64,000 bases of DNA from Bactrocera neohumeralis. Taxonomy: Eukaryota; Arthropoda; Insecta; Diptera; Tephritidae. The stretch spans positions 29,508,089 to 29,572,088 of the forward strand of contig NC_065922.1 in assembly GCF_024586455.1 (NCBI RefSeq). Direction: 5' to 3'. Of this stretch, positions 12,736 through 25,433 are shown in pieces; position 1 is the stretch's first letter, and each line of letters opens with the position of its first letter. Under the pieces are notes generated by a model that saw only the letters and a program-made list of their open reading frames with translations, had not been told where the DNA came from and searched no databases. The position numbers and the translations under genes are program-made.

Positions 12736-13875
12736 TTTTTGCGAAAAAATTGTCTGACTTTGGGGAAGACCTTCTGCTTAAAATTATCTCAAATCCAAAA
12801 CCCAAATACATTTATTTTTACTATAGATGAATGCTGAAATCGAATTTTAATGAACCAAATATATACCGTTTTGGTCGACCACTTTTTGCAATTTTTCCGC
12901 TAGAGACATTATTCCTTCTGTGTAAACCTTTTTGGTTTCTCGGCGAAAAACTACAATAAGTAGTTTTCACAGTCTTCTTGAAGCCAACTTTCTTCAATTA
13001 AGAAAGATCTGCATTGACCGAAACAAATGTTAGTCCGATGGTGCAAAATCATTGCTATAAGATGGATGCATCAAAACTTTCCAGCCAAGCTCTCCCAGTT
13101 TTTGCCGAGTCATCAAAAATGTGTGTGGTCTAGCGTTGTCCTGATGGAAGACGAAGCCCTTTCTGTTGATCAGTTCTGGCCGTTTTTTTCGATTGCTTGC
13201 TTCAATCTCATCAGTTGTTAACAGTAAAATGTAGAATCAATCGTTCGACTAGGCTAGAGTGATTCATTTTCGAGGCGTCAATCCTGCCTTTGGACCATTT
13301 GTTGAATTTCACCACTCTTGGACTATGATCTTTTTCGCACGTTATTGTCGTATTTGATCCACTTTTCGTCTCCTGTTACAATTCGCTTGAGAAATGGTTC
13401 GATTTCATTTCGTTTCAGCAAAGGATCGCAGATGTTAATTCGGTCCATAAAATTTTTCACAGACAATTCATGTGGTACCCAAACATCGAGGTTCTTTTTG
13501 TAGCCAACCTTTTTCAAATGGTTCGAAACCGTTTGGTGATGAATGTTATGTTCCTTAGCGATGTTATGGCTGCTTATGTGATGGTCCTGGTCAATCGTTT
13601 TCATAATTACATCGACTTTTTCAGCGATAGGTCAACCAGAGCGTGGTACATCTTTCACATCGAAATTTCCATAACGGAAGCAAGCGGACCATAGTTATGC
13701 TACGCGAACTGATACAGCACCGTCTCCATAAACTTCACAAACTTCATTGGTTGCTTGCTTGGCATTGTTCCCTTTGTAATACAAAAATTTCAAAAGAAAG
13801 CGAATTTCTTCATTATCTCACTCATTTTTGTACAGCTGTAACTGTAAATACGAGAAGACTTTTTCGCCTACCCAA
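12736..13875 (-). mobile_element. mariner element, rosa-like, transposase pseudogene
   Basis: The minus-strand transposase remnant spans about 13830 to 12855. Signature pieces are VPHELSVKNFMDRI, RIVTGDEKWIKYDN (first Asp), FHQDNARPHT (second Asp) and APSD (third Asp); 34 residues separate the last two, giving the D,D34D spacing of mariner. It ends KVVDQNGIYLVH. A TIR-like end reading TTGGGTAGGCGAAAAAGTC lies at the right beside TA (13876-13877), with a degraded counterpart near 12736. Stops occur after APSD and in the N-terminal part, so it is inactive. Subfamily is inferred from TIR resemblance. Confidence 0.88.
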
Positions 13876-15647
13876 TATATGAACATGCAACACGTCTTAT
13901 CACAAGTGGATACAACACCTTAGTTTTAACAAAATACTTAGGAGAAATAATTTCTCTTAAAATATTCTTTAGAATTCTAGACAAATAACTTACAGTCTTT
14001 TGGTGTGATTTGTCTTCCATATTTTGTCGGCAGCTTTTCGTATTTTTGAAATTTAGAATTTAAGAAGCCTGGAACTACAACAAACCTCCAACATCCTTAA
14101 TAATTAATACACGAACACACTCTATGTTTTTAATATTATACTTAATATGCATTACTTCTCTTCCTTTTGACGCTCTTTCTTATGTAAATGAGCAGTTAGC
14201 GTTTTTCCCATTTAACCACAACGTTATTAACTGGTCTTAACTTTTCCTGGAAATTTAGCATACTTGTATAATTTACCAAGAGCTCAGCGCGCTTCATAAG
14301 CATAACGAGCATAACTAACTATAACGGCTTATATAAAGCTGATGTACACGCGATGCTGATGGAACTGACCACGAGGCAGTAAAGGAAACTAAAAAATTTA
14401 AATGGTAAAAACTTAAACTGGAAAAAAGGTAGAGCAAAAGTCAACTTTATGAAAAAGATAGAAGACTTGAAAAATAATGAGCACTTCTGAGGGCTAATGT
14501 ATTAAATAACACTTATAAGCTCTTATATAAGCTGCTTTTAACTAAAATTGTTTAACATTTATTATATACATATTTTGACAATCGTAATAATAATATTATA
14601 AAATAACCATCTCAATTTTTGATTAATGCTTGGAGTATCTTAATGATGGATTTCGTAACTAGTCCGGTTTCGTTTCAAATTGTCTGCGAAGTCTTAATGC
14701 ATGCGGAGATTATTCTGAGCTTTTTGAGACTTTGATCATAGCGATTGTAGTTATGTAAACTGCTTTGTTTGGCTCTTTCTACAGTTGGTATCCACTACTG
14801 ATTACTCGATAGTTGCTTCTGAGATAACAGAAGCTGCCGACGAACTCGATTTCATTATTTTAAGTCTTTATTTGATTTCTGCTGTAATTATTGACCCTTC
14901 TGTGCATTTTTGGGTTATTTATGACAAGTCCATTAGTGCATGAAAGCTTGACTAAGTTATTGTACAGTAGTGGCAAACTTCATTCGCAAAGTCAAAGTCC
15001 ACGAGTTTCCTTGTAGGATTCCATATATGATATTTCCTATGTAAGGTGAACTCCTGGTCCTACAATGCTAAGGAAGTGAAGAAAAGAAGATAGTGAAGCA
15101 CTATTAATTCCGAAACTATTTGACGGAATTGAAAAATTACGGTTTAGGCCTGACTGGACCACGGTAGGTGAGTCAATGCCAAGAAATAAAGTGCAGCACA
15201 GTTCCCTCACTCAATTGGCTCCCTAATAAGCGGACGTATGCGGAATTGAATAAAAAAAATTTTAAAATTTCGAAGTTAACAACTCATCGTCTGTAAGAGA
15301 TACTCCCTAGGTAGAATGACAAATGGAGTGATGTGCTAGCAGTCTATAAATCTTCCTTGAAACTTCCTGTAGAACCTTGTGTTTTATAATGAGTATAATC
15401 AAAAGATTTCTAAAAGTTTATTTATACTTGCTAAAAATTATATAATGTGTTATTTCCAAAGTCCAATTCGAAATATGTATGGAGTTAGTTTAAACTGAAA
15501 CAAATGCAGAATAGTTAATTAGAGAATTATGTTTGTTTATTCTCGGATCAGTTTAGCAACTCGGCTCCTGAAATAGCTGAATAATAAATTTTAATTAGAT
15601 ATTGCGTCTAAATATGTTTCCGTTTCAGTTTAAAAAGATGTGATCTG
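13876..15647. other. no gene seen
   Basis: AT-rich sequence without a supported coding frame. A TATATAAAG string at about 14332 is not accompanied by other promoter evidence. Confidence 0.35.
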
Positions 15648-16155
15648 TGACATATTTATGCCTTGAGCTGGGTATATTAAGTTTGACGTGAAGTTTGTAA
15701 CACCCAGAAGATAGCATCGGAGATCCTATAATATATATATATATATACATATATAAACGATCAGCAGGACGAGCTGAGTTAATTTTGCCACGCCAGTTTG
15801 TATAAATTTTGCATCCCACGTTCTTTAAGATCTCTCGAAAATTTTGAATATGTTTTTGTCTCTCGAAGAAACTGCTCATTTGCATATAGCTGGCATACAA
15901 ACTAAACGATCGTAATCACGTCTTTGTTTGGGAAATTTTTTTATTTGAGATGGTATCTTCATGAAATGTGCCGCTAATTATTGTATGAAGCAATAGTACA
16001 GCACCCGAAGAAACTGATAGGCCCACAATCGCATTGTGGAAGTCAGATCGGCCTATGGAAGGAGTAGCATATAGCTGCAGGGCAATAACCGATCAAAATC
16101 AAGTTCTTCTATGCGATCTTTTGTACTTGTGAAGGGTATTATAGCTTTCTTCTTA
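15648..16155 (+). mobile_element. short non-autonomous element, family 1, diverged copy
   Basis: Shares GGGTATATTAAGTTTG, AACACCCAGAAGATAGCATCGGAG, the (TA)n run, CATATAGCTGGCATACAAACTAAACGATCG and the GTGAAGGGTATTATAGC end with 7462-7985. The GTCY microsatellite is lost and the terminal palindrome is degraded. Confidence 0.75.
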
Positions 16156-16226
16156 TTAATTTTTGAGATGTGTAAATTTCATTGTTTTGACAAATTTTCT
16201 GGCTAAAAATTACCTCCTCGTTTGAT

Positions 16227-16905
16227 TTAAGGGGTTACGTATGTTTAAGGGTTTCAAAAAACTTTTTTTTAATGTTTTATTAAATTCTATAACATATCTA
16301 GAATATTGTTCTAAGTTTTCAAGTTGATTCCAGTAATAGTTTCGGAGAACTTGTGCGCTCGAGGCTAACTAAGGTAGTGCGCTGTATTTAAACTTGTTTT
16401 TCTCGAAACTGTGTTTCGGAAGTCGGTTGGCAAGATTTCTCAAGAACTGCTCAACCAATCTTCATGGAATTTTATACAGGTCTTTGAGATATAATCCTTC
16501 AAAACTTGGAAGAAGGACTTTTTTTCGATTACAACTAATTGAAAAAAATTCCGCGAATTTTCACCGAAATTTTCAGCCAAAAATCCAAATTACTGTTTTT
16601 TTTTCCTTCCTCCAAGTTCTGTGTTGAGGTTTTAACTAAAATGCGTGTATTTTCACTTTAGATGATCCTGTAAGTAGTTATCCTGCCAACGGGGGCACAT
16701 TTTTTTTTTAGAGGTCACCAGAAATGGCGTCGTAATGGCAGAGTTTTAAATATTCTTTTTCCTAAAATTTCAGAATTTCTTTGTTAATTGTGTTTGTTTG
16801 TAACAATAAAAAATTCGAATATAATGTCGTTTCATTTTTGTTTAAGAGAAAAAATTGTTGAAAAAAGGCTGTTTTTTAACCGAGGAAGCGCATATAATCC
16901 CTTAA
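16227..16905 (+). mobile_element. TIR element with TTTAAGGGGTTACGTATG end (MITE-like), copy 1
   Basis: Alignable along its length with 25434-26061 in reverse complement. Shared blocks include CTAGAATATTG, AACCAATCTTCATGGAATTTTATACA-like sequence, TTTTCAGCCAAAAATCC, GATGATC and CAGAATTTCTTTGTTAAT. The right end, TTATATGCGC read inward from CCCTTAA, is a degenerate inverted match to the left end. No transposase is encoded. Confidence 0.7.
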
Positions 16906-18399
16906 GGGACTGCTGGTTTGATATATTTCGTCTTGAGTATTTTGGTCAATAGACGATTCATGTCGGGATATCTGCTTATGTATAATACTTTGGCCAAAAA
17001 ATGCAAATTCTCAATCTCTCATATAAATATGTATATGTTTATAGTTGACGCCCACATCTCTATAGATATCTGAAAAAATGTACCACTGTTTGTGGAGGTC
17101 TTCTTTATTTTATTGGATAAAGAGTAGGTCCAAAATATTTCTAGTTTTGATTTTGGAGACAAATGAGGATCCAATTGATATATGTATATTCTTCGCTGTA
17201 TTCTACTTTTATCGTATCCATTCTTAAGTTGGAAAATAGTTATTGAAGTGAAGATAGGCTTTGCTATCAAAGGAATTGTTTATTACTTCTGACTTACTAC
17301 TCTCCACAATAATTCTATAATCTAGGCTATATAAGTATATGTAAATATATTTCATGTTTAGTGGGCAAATTCGGACATTGTTTTGCTATCTTGAATATTT
17401 CAGCTAATTAGCTTAGCACACACTATAACAGTTTATTTATATATACATAAGTATGAATACATGTGTAAGTATTACACAATCTCACAAGTTGCATGTGACC
17501 AATGTTGCCTACATTTGCCTTCAAATAGGAGATTTCTTGCTGCTCATTAAAGTTTTCCTGCTTTGGCTGCTCGGTGTTTGACAAATGTCTGCGGTAATCA
17601 GTCAAGCAGCTATTTAGCCACCAGCTAGGACGGGGTGTTCATTAAAGAAATGACATGTTTATTTACACTACATAAATACAAAGTTGAATGGCAGGGACGA
17701 AGTGCTCTTTTCGTGGGAATATAAAGCCAAAGCTTACCGCATATATCATGCGGTTAGACAGACCTAATTAGATATAGTTAAATATATGCACATATATATA
17801 TGTAAGTGTATGTACCATATATGTATGTGTATTTGTGTGGCGATGTTAATAACCGCACAACTAGCTCCTAGGCGAATATTCCGCAAAACATTTATATACA
17901 GTCGTAAGCTTGTAGGCTTGTGTTAATGCGACGCTTGACATCGCTCGTGTTTTTTCATGTTTTATATACTTGTTGTTGTGTTGGCGCTGCTTCACATTGA
18001 CACAACTCTTTTTCTCTAACGAGCTTGGCCACGAAAATCGTGTTTAAGTGCCGGTTGCATGCATTCCTTGTCGGCTGTGGTGGTCGCGGTTATTTTTAAC
18101 CTTACTGTGGCGAGCTGCACTGAAGTGCGAAAAACTTGTATATTTATATGTATGCGTAAATTTAGCTTCTGAGCCATTTCTGTCCTTGGGCGTAGTATTT
18201 TTGTGCCACATCTTCTTCTTCTCTTGACTTTATTTACATATCTTCGCGATTTAGCCGCTAATAAATGTGGATTAGACCAATATTCTTTAAGCTGCATAAA
18301 TTTACTTTTACGAGGGTACGTCTGGAGTTAATGAAAGGAAAGGGTGAAGGGTTGTACATTTTTTTATTACATTCGATTTCGATAAATATGTAGATAGTC
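16906..18399. other. no gene seen
   Basis: Mixed AT-rich sequence, GC-richer at about 17840-18300. A 93-codon minus-strand frame at 18016-18297 has no recognisable domain. Confidence 0.3.
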
Positions 18400-19040
18400 C
18401 GATTATCAATATGTATCGAAATCGTTTATCGGAAATCCAAATTATATTAATTAACTCCAAAAATTTGAGTTCTAAGCTGATATACAATTCTTAAACGATT
18501 ATTAATATTTACCGAAATTGGTTACCGGAAATCAACATAATCGATATTTCGAAATATATCGAAATAAATAATCGGAAATTGAAATTATGCTAACTAGCAC
18601 TAAAAATTCGAGTACTTACCTGATGTAAAGTTCTTACCCGTTTATCAATATTTATCAAAATCGATTTTCGGAAATCGAAATTATGTTAATTAACAATAAA
18701 AATTCAAAAACTTAGCTTACTTAGTATGATTTTTACACGATTGGCAATATTTATCGAAATCAATTATTGGAAATCGAAATTCGATTAATTAACACCATAA
18801 ATTCGAGTTCTAAGCTGATATACAATTCTTATTCGATTATCAATAATTATTGAAATCGGTTATCGAAAATCAAAATAATCGATATTTCGAAATATATCGA
18901 AATAAATAATCGGAAATTGAAATTATGCTAACTAGCACTAAAAATTCGAGTACATACTTTGCTGATGTAAAGTTATCACTCGATTATCAATATTTATCGA
19001 AATCGTTTATCGGAAATCGAAATTCTGTCAATTATAGGCA
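18400..19040. repeat. tandem repeat with higher-order period of about 338 bp
   Basis: Six monomers, each opening CGATTATCAATATTTATCGA or a variant, start at about 18400, 18496, 18639, 18738, 18834 and 18981. The first resembles the fourth (96 bp each), the second the fifth (143 and 147 bp, both with the same extra block around TCGATATTTCGAAATATATC) and the third the sixth. The real unit is therefore a three-monomer block of 338 bp, present about 1.9 times. Confidence 0.85.
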
Positions 19041-19127
19041 TTATCTCAAGTACTAATTTCCAATAATTAACAAGCAAAGAAAGTCTATTGGCAGTTTCAA
19101 ACTACGCTTCGCTGATTAACTATATTC

Positions 19128-20230
19128 AAAACAAGTAAGGAAGGGCTAAGTTTCGGGTGTCACCGAACATTTTATACACATGATAAAGTGATAATCGAGA
19201 TTTCATTATACGTCATTTACATATTTTTCAAATACCGTATTTGTGTAAAGTTTTATTCCGCTATCATCATTGGTTCCTAAAGTACATATATACTCGTATT
19301 ATACAGAAAAGGCATCAGATGGAATTCAAAATAGCGTTATATTCGAAGAGGGCGTGGTTGTTAACCGATTTCACCCATATTTCGTACATGTCATCAGGGT
19401 GCTAAGAAAATATTATATACCGAATTTCATTGAAATCGGTCTAGCAGTTCCTGAGATATGGTTTTTGGTCCATAAGTGGGCGAGGCCACGCCCATTTTCA
19501 ATTTAAAAAAAAGCCTGGGTGCAGCTTCCTTCTGCAATTTCTTCGGTAAAATTTAGTGTTTCTGACGTTTTTTTTAGTCGGTTAACGCACTTTTAGTGAT
19601 TTTCAACATAACCTTTGTGTGGGAGGTGGGCGTGGTTATTATCCGATTTCTTCCATTTTTGAACTGTATATGGAAATGCCTAAAGAAAACGACTCTGTAG
19701 AGTTTGGTTGACATAGCTATAGTAGTTTCCGAGATATGTACAAAAAACTTGGTAGGGGCGGGACCACGCCCACTTTTCCAAAAAAATTAAGTCCAAATAT
19801 GCCCCTCCCTAATGCGATCCTTTGTGCCAAATTTCACTTTAATATCTTTATTTATGGCTTAGTTATGACACTTTATAGGTTTTCGGTTTCCGCCATTTTG
19901 TGGGCGTGGCAGTTGGCCGATTTTGCCCATCTTCGAACTTAGCTTTCTTATGGAGCCAAGAAATACGTGTACCAAGTTTCATCATGATATCTCAATTTTT
20001 ACTCAAGTTACAGCTTGCACGGACGGACGGACGGGGGCGGACGGACAGACAGACGGACGGACAGACGGACGGACGGACAGACAGACATCCGGATTTCGAC
20101 TCTACTCGTCACCCTGATCACTTTGGTATATATAACCCTATATCTGACTCTTTTAGTTTTAGGACTTACAAACAACCGTTATGTGAACAAAACTATAATA
20201 CTCTCCTTAGCAACATTGTTGCGAGAGTAT
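19128..20230 (+). mobile_element. short non-autonomous element, family 2, near full length (~1.1 kb)
   Basis: Begins AAAACAAGTAAGGAAGGGC, then a small hairpin TTTCGGGTGTCACCGAAC. It has several GGGCGTGG/CCACGCCC patches and a GGAC/GACA microsatellite at about 20018-20091. It ends in an imperfect hairpin (ATACTCTC at 20198-20205, GAGAGTAT at 20223-20230, inner GCAACA/TGTTGC) followed by an A run. Frames of 60-110 codons inside are repeat-encoded and not genes. Confidence 0.8.
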
Positions 20231-22079
20231 AAAAATGTAAAGAACTTCAAAAAAATAGCGCTTTTGGTTCCAAGAAGAAATCCAGGAGAAAAATTTTCGA
20301 GTTTTTTATAGAAACATATTCGAAATATTTAAACTGTATAAACTAAGAAAGACATCAAACCATAAATTTACTCTCTTCTTCTTCTTCATCAACCATTCAT
20401 CAAACGTATGAACGCACCCACGCACCACAACAACACCAAGACATATTTATTTGTGCTTTAGTTGCTGACAAATTGCGCTTCCGCTTGCAGCTTGTAACAA
20501 AAATATGGCAACAACTAAAAAAAAAAGTCAACTAACCAAGCAAACTAGGCAGTTGTTCAGCTCAAGCGTCCAACTCGACAAGTAATCAAAAGATCAACCT
20601 GACCACAACAACAAACACACAAGCAACTTGACTTGACTTCTTGCCACAAACTTCATGCATTTGCAACTGCTCTTGGCCTCCACTTAAACCGCTTGTCATG
20701 TTATTCGCCTGCAGAGACAAGCAATCACACCCATACACACACACAACACTCACGCACACACACACGCGCACAACACTCACGTAGTTGCCGTCACACGCCA
20801 TTTCGGTGTTGACAAATGCACTTGACAATTATTTGTTTATGCGGAATACGAAATAATCTCACACTTCCTGCCACTGAATATTAAATACTGCTGTCACTTT
20901 GAGCAACCGTGCGCCCACCCGCCGCCCGCTTCAAGACTGAACACCGAAAACTTCACGCAGCGTTTGCTTTGTTGCTTCGGCAGTCACCTCAGTTATATGT
21001 ATGAGCGTGTGTATATGTATATGTGTGTATGCGCATTGCAGTTGTAGTGGTATGTCAGTTTTGTTTTATTCATGGAACTAATGTACTACTACGCAGCTTC
21101 TGTAATGACATTAGATATGCTCTTTTGTTGTTCTTGTTATTGCTTTTGTTTGGGTATGTGTTTGAGTAGCTTCTGCCGTTGTCACTTAATTTTCTTTGCC
21201 AAAACTTTTTGCTTAATTAAGTTACTGTTTGCTGTCACTTAGAGCTTGTTCTTCCTAGTCGCGTTAAGGTTACTCTGATTGTTGTTGTTGCCTGGGTTGT
21301 GTTAGTGTATTTTTGCAAGTGAGTGCCAGTGTTGTAAGTTCATTAGATTTTTCTAGTTTTCATGGAAATATAAATTGCTGACAAGTGTTTGTTGCGAACA
21401 CTTTGAACTTTATAAATAATGCATTGCCAAGCGGAGCTTGAACTACGAGTGGAGGTCATGAGAGAGAGAGAGTCCTCTAATAGACTTAAAAGTACTTTGC
21501 ATTAGTTAAGTTGCCACTTTTCAATTAAATTTTGAATTCTTTATTTTAAAATTGAACAAATATGAAAAGAGCATCTAATGATTTGAGAAGCCGGAACAAG
21601 TCAAAAGCCAGGAAGAGCGGCAAAGAATAAAATGCATGAAATGTATTTTCGACAAAACGTTTCCTCGACCAATCCTCCTATTTGTGATAAGCATCTCGAA
21701 GTTATCCAGAAATGGGGTACATAAAATCAAAGGTTGTTGTTGTTGTTTTCATAACGGCGGAAGATATTCCTTACATAATTTTGGGGACTGATGTCGAGTG
21801 GACAGTCTTCAAATCCGAGAAATCGTATCAGCTACAGGGACCAGAGGAAGAATAAGAGGCCGTCACGGTATTATATTGGAATGTCGAAAAAATGTTTCGT
21901 ATTCCCAATCAAATTTCAATTTATTTTTTTTTTTATATTTATTCTAATAAATACTTCACAAATTTCGTGGCCTTCTTCCCTTTTTTATTTTCACTCAGTT
22001 TTGAACAGCTGTATCTTTTTTTAACTTCCACGAATTTAATATTTTTTGCTTAAATCTCACTTTTCTAACACTATATGTT
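20231..22079. other. single-copy-looking sequence with CA and AG runs
   Basis: From about 20340 to 21480 the DNA is GC-richer with CA runs (about 20730-20790), TTGTTG patches and an AG run near 21460. It looks single-copy, but no coding frame with domain or splice support was found. Confidence 0.35.
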
Positions 22080-22480
22080 ATGACACAATGTGTTTTCGTT
22101 GGATGGCTCTCAATATTATTTTAGACTGCCAGCTCACTGTAATGTCTTCCAAGTAGAAGTGGCAGCATTCGAGATAGCAGCAGATGTATTTCTCCGAACT
22201 GCGGCTTCTTTTAGTGAGGTATGCATCCACTCGGATAGCAGAACTACTCTACAGGCCTTGAGCTCGTTGACAATGAGCTCTAAGCTAGTCAAAGATTAAC
22301 CTATATCCATATTAAACATGTGCGGGTACCTGATGTCAGCGCAATCGTCGAAAACTGTAAGTCACGATGTGAATGAGCATAGGATCATTGCCTTCGTGCA
22401 TTCGGGCTCTGGATCTATGACCTCGTTGGTTAAAAACCATCAAAGCCTATAAATATGTGGCCGGGTCTAGGCATTTTGTC
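22080..22480 (+). mobile_element. LINE ORF2 fragment, RNase H domain
   Basis: Plus-strand frame at 22090-22299 reads FRLPAHCNVFQVEVAAFE, then VCIHSDSRTTLQALSSLT. These are the Glu- and Asp-containing RNase H motifs found behind the reverse transcriptase of I/LOA-type insect LINEs. The frame stops after SSKLVKD. It overlaps the segment interrupted in the intron copy at 31330-33560 and follows the part represented at 60640-60935. Confidence 0.75.
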
Positions 22481-22838
22481 AAAATGTCTCGGTCGTTTTG
22501 ATCAATATCTAGGACAGGCATATCTATCTATCCAAGTCAGATTATTATTGGTCACATAAAAAATCCGCCTATCTACCTAACCTAACCTATGGAATTTGAT
22601 TAGATCTATAAATAACCAGACATCAAACGATAGACATTTCAAAGGACTCTCAAATTTCTACGATCAATAGGGATACCAACTAAGATTACGCTTAGCTGTT
22701 CGGCTTTTTTGGTAACTAGATAAAGTCACCATAGTGTCAATGACGCTTAGGAGGGTTGGGTTCATTAACTACTCCGTTGGAAATATGATTAAGTGCTCTA
22801 TTATTGAGAGAACGTACAGAGATTATTTCGACTAGCGC

Positions 22839-23754
22839 CTTTAAGGGATGGAGCTACTATAAAACGTCGAAAAATCGACACATTTTTAGATACTATTGCA
22901 GAAAAAATTCTAAAATAAATTTCGTCTAGAAATTAAGAAAAAATCTTCAGTTTTAAAACAAAATGGGGGCGATTCATGTTGCTGATTGTGGACATCACTA
23001 TATTACCACACATACGAAAATAGTTTTTCCATATTTTGATTTTTGAAAATCCTACGATTTTGAGCTTATTAAGTTTATTTACAAAAAAGCTCGCTAAAGC
23101 CTTTAAGCTCATAACAAGCTTTGAGCGCCAAACGTCATATATGCAGTGTGTATAGGAAAACTTTAAAGACTTTTAATACCGTCAAAAAAGGTAATTTTTT
23201 TCTCTCTTATTTTGGATGACTGAGCATCCGAGTTTTTTGCATATATATTAAGAAGTATTATTGAACTACAAAATAAAAAATTATTTTATGTAAAAAACTA
23301 CAAAATGGGGGAAATATTAACTATCCGATTGATTGACATTTTTTGTGGACGTCATCTTCCTGGCTTCTTATCTGAAACGAAAAAAGTAATGTTTTTAATC
23401 AAGAAGCTTTTATCAAGTGCGCAGTAGAGGGGTTTTGAGAATTTCGAAAAATTGGGGATGTAGGTCTGGATTTTGTAAAAAGTACCATTTTTACCTTTCG
23501 ACATCAAAATAGTTAAACAACTGTCAAAATGTAATTTTTCCCGAAAAAGCGCGTTAGTTTCGAGGAAACGAGCCTCATATCTTTTGACTTCCACAACCGC
23601 TGCATGAATTGCAATGGCTCAAGGGCCTGTTTCTTCGAAAATATTCAGAGTAGACCAATAAAAATTCGGGACTATATTTTTGAATAGATTTTCGATTGAT
23701 TAGAGCGAATTTTTTTTCACTTTTTGAAAATTCTAGAGGTATCTCCCCCTAAAG
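22839..23754. mobile_element. candidate TIR element of ~916 bp
   Basis: The left end CTTTAAGGGATGGAGCTACT and the right end read inward, CTTTAGGGGGAGATACCTCT, form a degenerate inverted pair. The interior is AT-rich and non-coding. The ends resemble those of the 16227-16905 family. Single copy in this window, so moderate support. Confidence 0.45.
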
Positions 23755-23817
23755 AATATTTTATCTCCTTTCATGAATCTTCATGGCTGGCTTCATTGCA
23801 ATCGAAATAAGAAAAAC

Positions 23818-24302
23818 CATTGCTGCGCCAAAGTTATAACACTTATCAGAGATGCATTTCTTGTAGTATAAAGAGTACGCAAATATTCTCATCTTTACTT
23901 TGTTTGCTCAGCTTGTATGATAAATATATGCTATAGTGGTCCGATCAGAAAAATATACCAAATTTCGTGAAGATAACTTGTTGACCAAAAGAAGTTTTCC
24001 ATACAAGTACTTGAAGTTCATTGGTCAGTTTGTATGACAGCTATGTATTGCCATAGTGGTCCGATATCGGTACTTCCGGCAAATAAACAGCTTCTTTGAT
24101 AAGGATGGACATATACAAAATATCATATACTTATATCAAAAATTGAGGAGCTAGTTCGCACATGTAGAGACGGACATGGCTAAATCGACTAAACTTATCA
24201 CGTTGGCAATTTATACATAGTCTACTTCATAGGATATTCGTTAATGCCTTCTGAGTATAACAAATTTCGTGGCAAACTTAATACTTCCTTTTCAGGGTAA
24301 TA
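23818..24302 (-). mobile_element. short non-autonomous element, family 1, inverted copy
   Basis: Matches 56980-57452 in the same orientation: GCTGCGCCAAAGTTATAACA, TAGTGGTCCGATATCGG, GGAGCTAGTTCG, ACGGACATGGCTAAATCGACT, AAATTTCGTGGCAAACTTAATA and a degraded TTTTCAGGGTAATAAA end. Confidence 0.75.
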
Positions 24303-24379
24303 AAACTGATTTTTTTTTGGAAATCCTAGACTGTGTCAAGGCTTTAATATTAATGTAATTTAGAATGATTTATTTTATT

Positions 24380-24490
24380 TGCCGGATACCGATATCGGAC
24401 CACTATGAAATTTAATATCACATGGAAAACTTTGCAATATCTTCATTTCTATATTTTTCTGATCGGACCACTATAGCATATATTTAAACA
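24380..24490 (+). mobile_element. family 1 short-element fragment
   Basis: CCGATATCGGACCACTAT and TCTGATCGGACCACTATAGCATAT match the interior of 7462-7985 in the same orientation. Both ends are missing. Confidence 0.5.
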
Positions 24491-25412
24491 GCACTGAAAA
24501 CTCTAAGAAAACTACAAAAACTTTTCAATCTCACTTCCATCTCTTGCCATATTATCCTTTATTTATTATTGCAGCTCTAATTTCCAATCTAAATGCATGC
24601 ACCTTCAACAATTACACTGGCATTCAAGCTTATTCCATTGTTTTATTCTTCTTACGCAACTGCTCTCGCCACCAACTACCCATAAGTCTTGCTGATAAAA
24701 TGCAATCGATTTATTACGAGTATGTCATTTCAATTACGCATCAAATAAATACTACCACTGAACGCACGCACACCAACACCCACACACATATTTAGCCGTG
24801 CCTGCAGACACAAGTCATCCGCAAGGATAATAAGCAGCAGACCACATATTGAGTGCAATATTTCAAGCGGCGCATAGCTGAGAAATACTCCATCACATTG
24901 CAGTTAAACACTTGCAACATAACGCGCATTGTTGTGGCCACTGCCTTGTTGTTGTGCGAAAAATATGGTGCAAGACAGTGGGCAGTATGTGGAAAATGTG
25001 GGAAATGCGGCGGCATTGTTTCGAAGTGTGCTGAACATCAGCAACAGATGAGGGCCGCAGACAATCGTATGGCTTGAGAAGCCGTGGCAGGCAGCGCTTC
25101 CATATGTTGTATATATGTATGTGTTTGTTTTATGAATTTAAGTGGACTTCGGTGATGCAAGCAGTACAAGAAACTTTGAAAAGATAAATGAGAAAAATTG
25201 GATTTCTTCGACATTATTGAAATATGGAAAAGTATTCGTCCGACTTGAATGATGTTTTAAATTAAAAAGTGTTAGGTTTATGGCCGCGAGCTATAGCATA
25301 TTTTCTGATTTGCTTCTGCTACCAATAGTTACTTGGCATTCGATGAATATTGGAAATGTTGGTGGCTATGTTTCCAGGAAAAGCTGCGTAATACCAGGGA
25401 AAAGTAAAGTAA
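24491..25412. other. single-copy-looking sequence, no gene supported
   Basis: The stretch at about 24540-25080 is GC-richer and non-repetitive apart from a short CA patch. Overlapping 74-83 codon frames lie on both strands without recognisable domains. Confidence 0.3.
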
Positions 25413-25433
25413 AACAAGTAAGGAAGGGTTAAG
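25413..25433 (+). mobile_element. 5' tip of a family 2 short element
   Basis: AAACAAGTAAGGAAGGGTTA matches the first bases of 19128-20230. It is cut by the TIR element that starts at about 25434; I could not recognise the continuation with certainty beyond 26061. Confidence 0.5.

Noticed and set aside
14325..14345. TATATAAAG string as a promoter
   Set aside because: No initiator, downstream gene or other support; AT-rich DNA gives such strings by chance.
19736..20311. Frames of 64-110 codons with Gly/Arg/Thr/Asp repeats
   Set aside because: They lie inside a dispersed short element and are encoded by its GGAC/GACA microsatellite.
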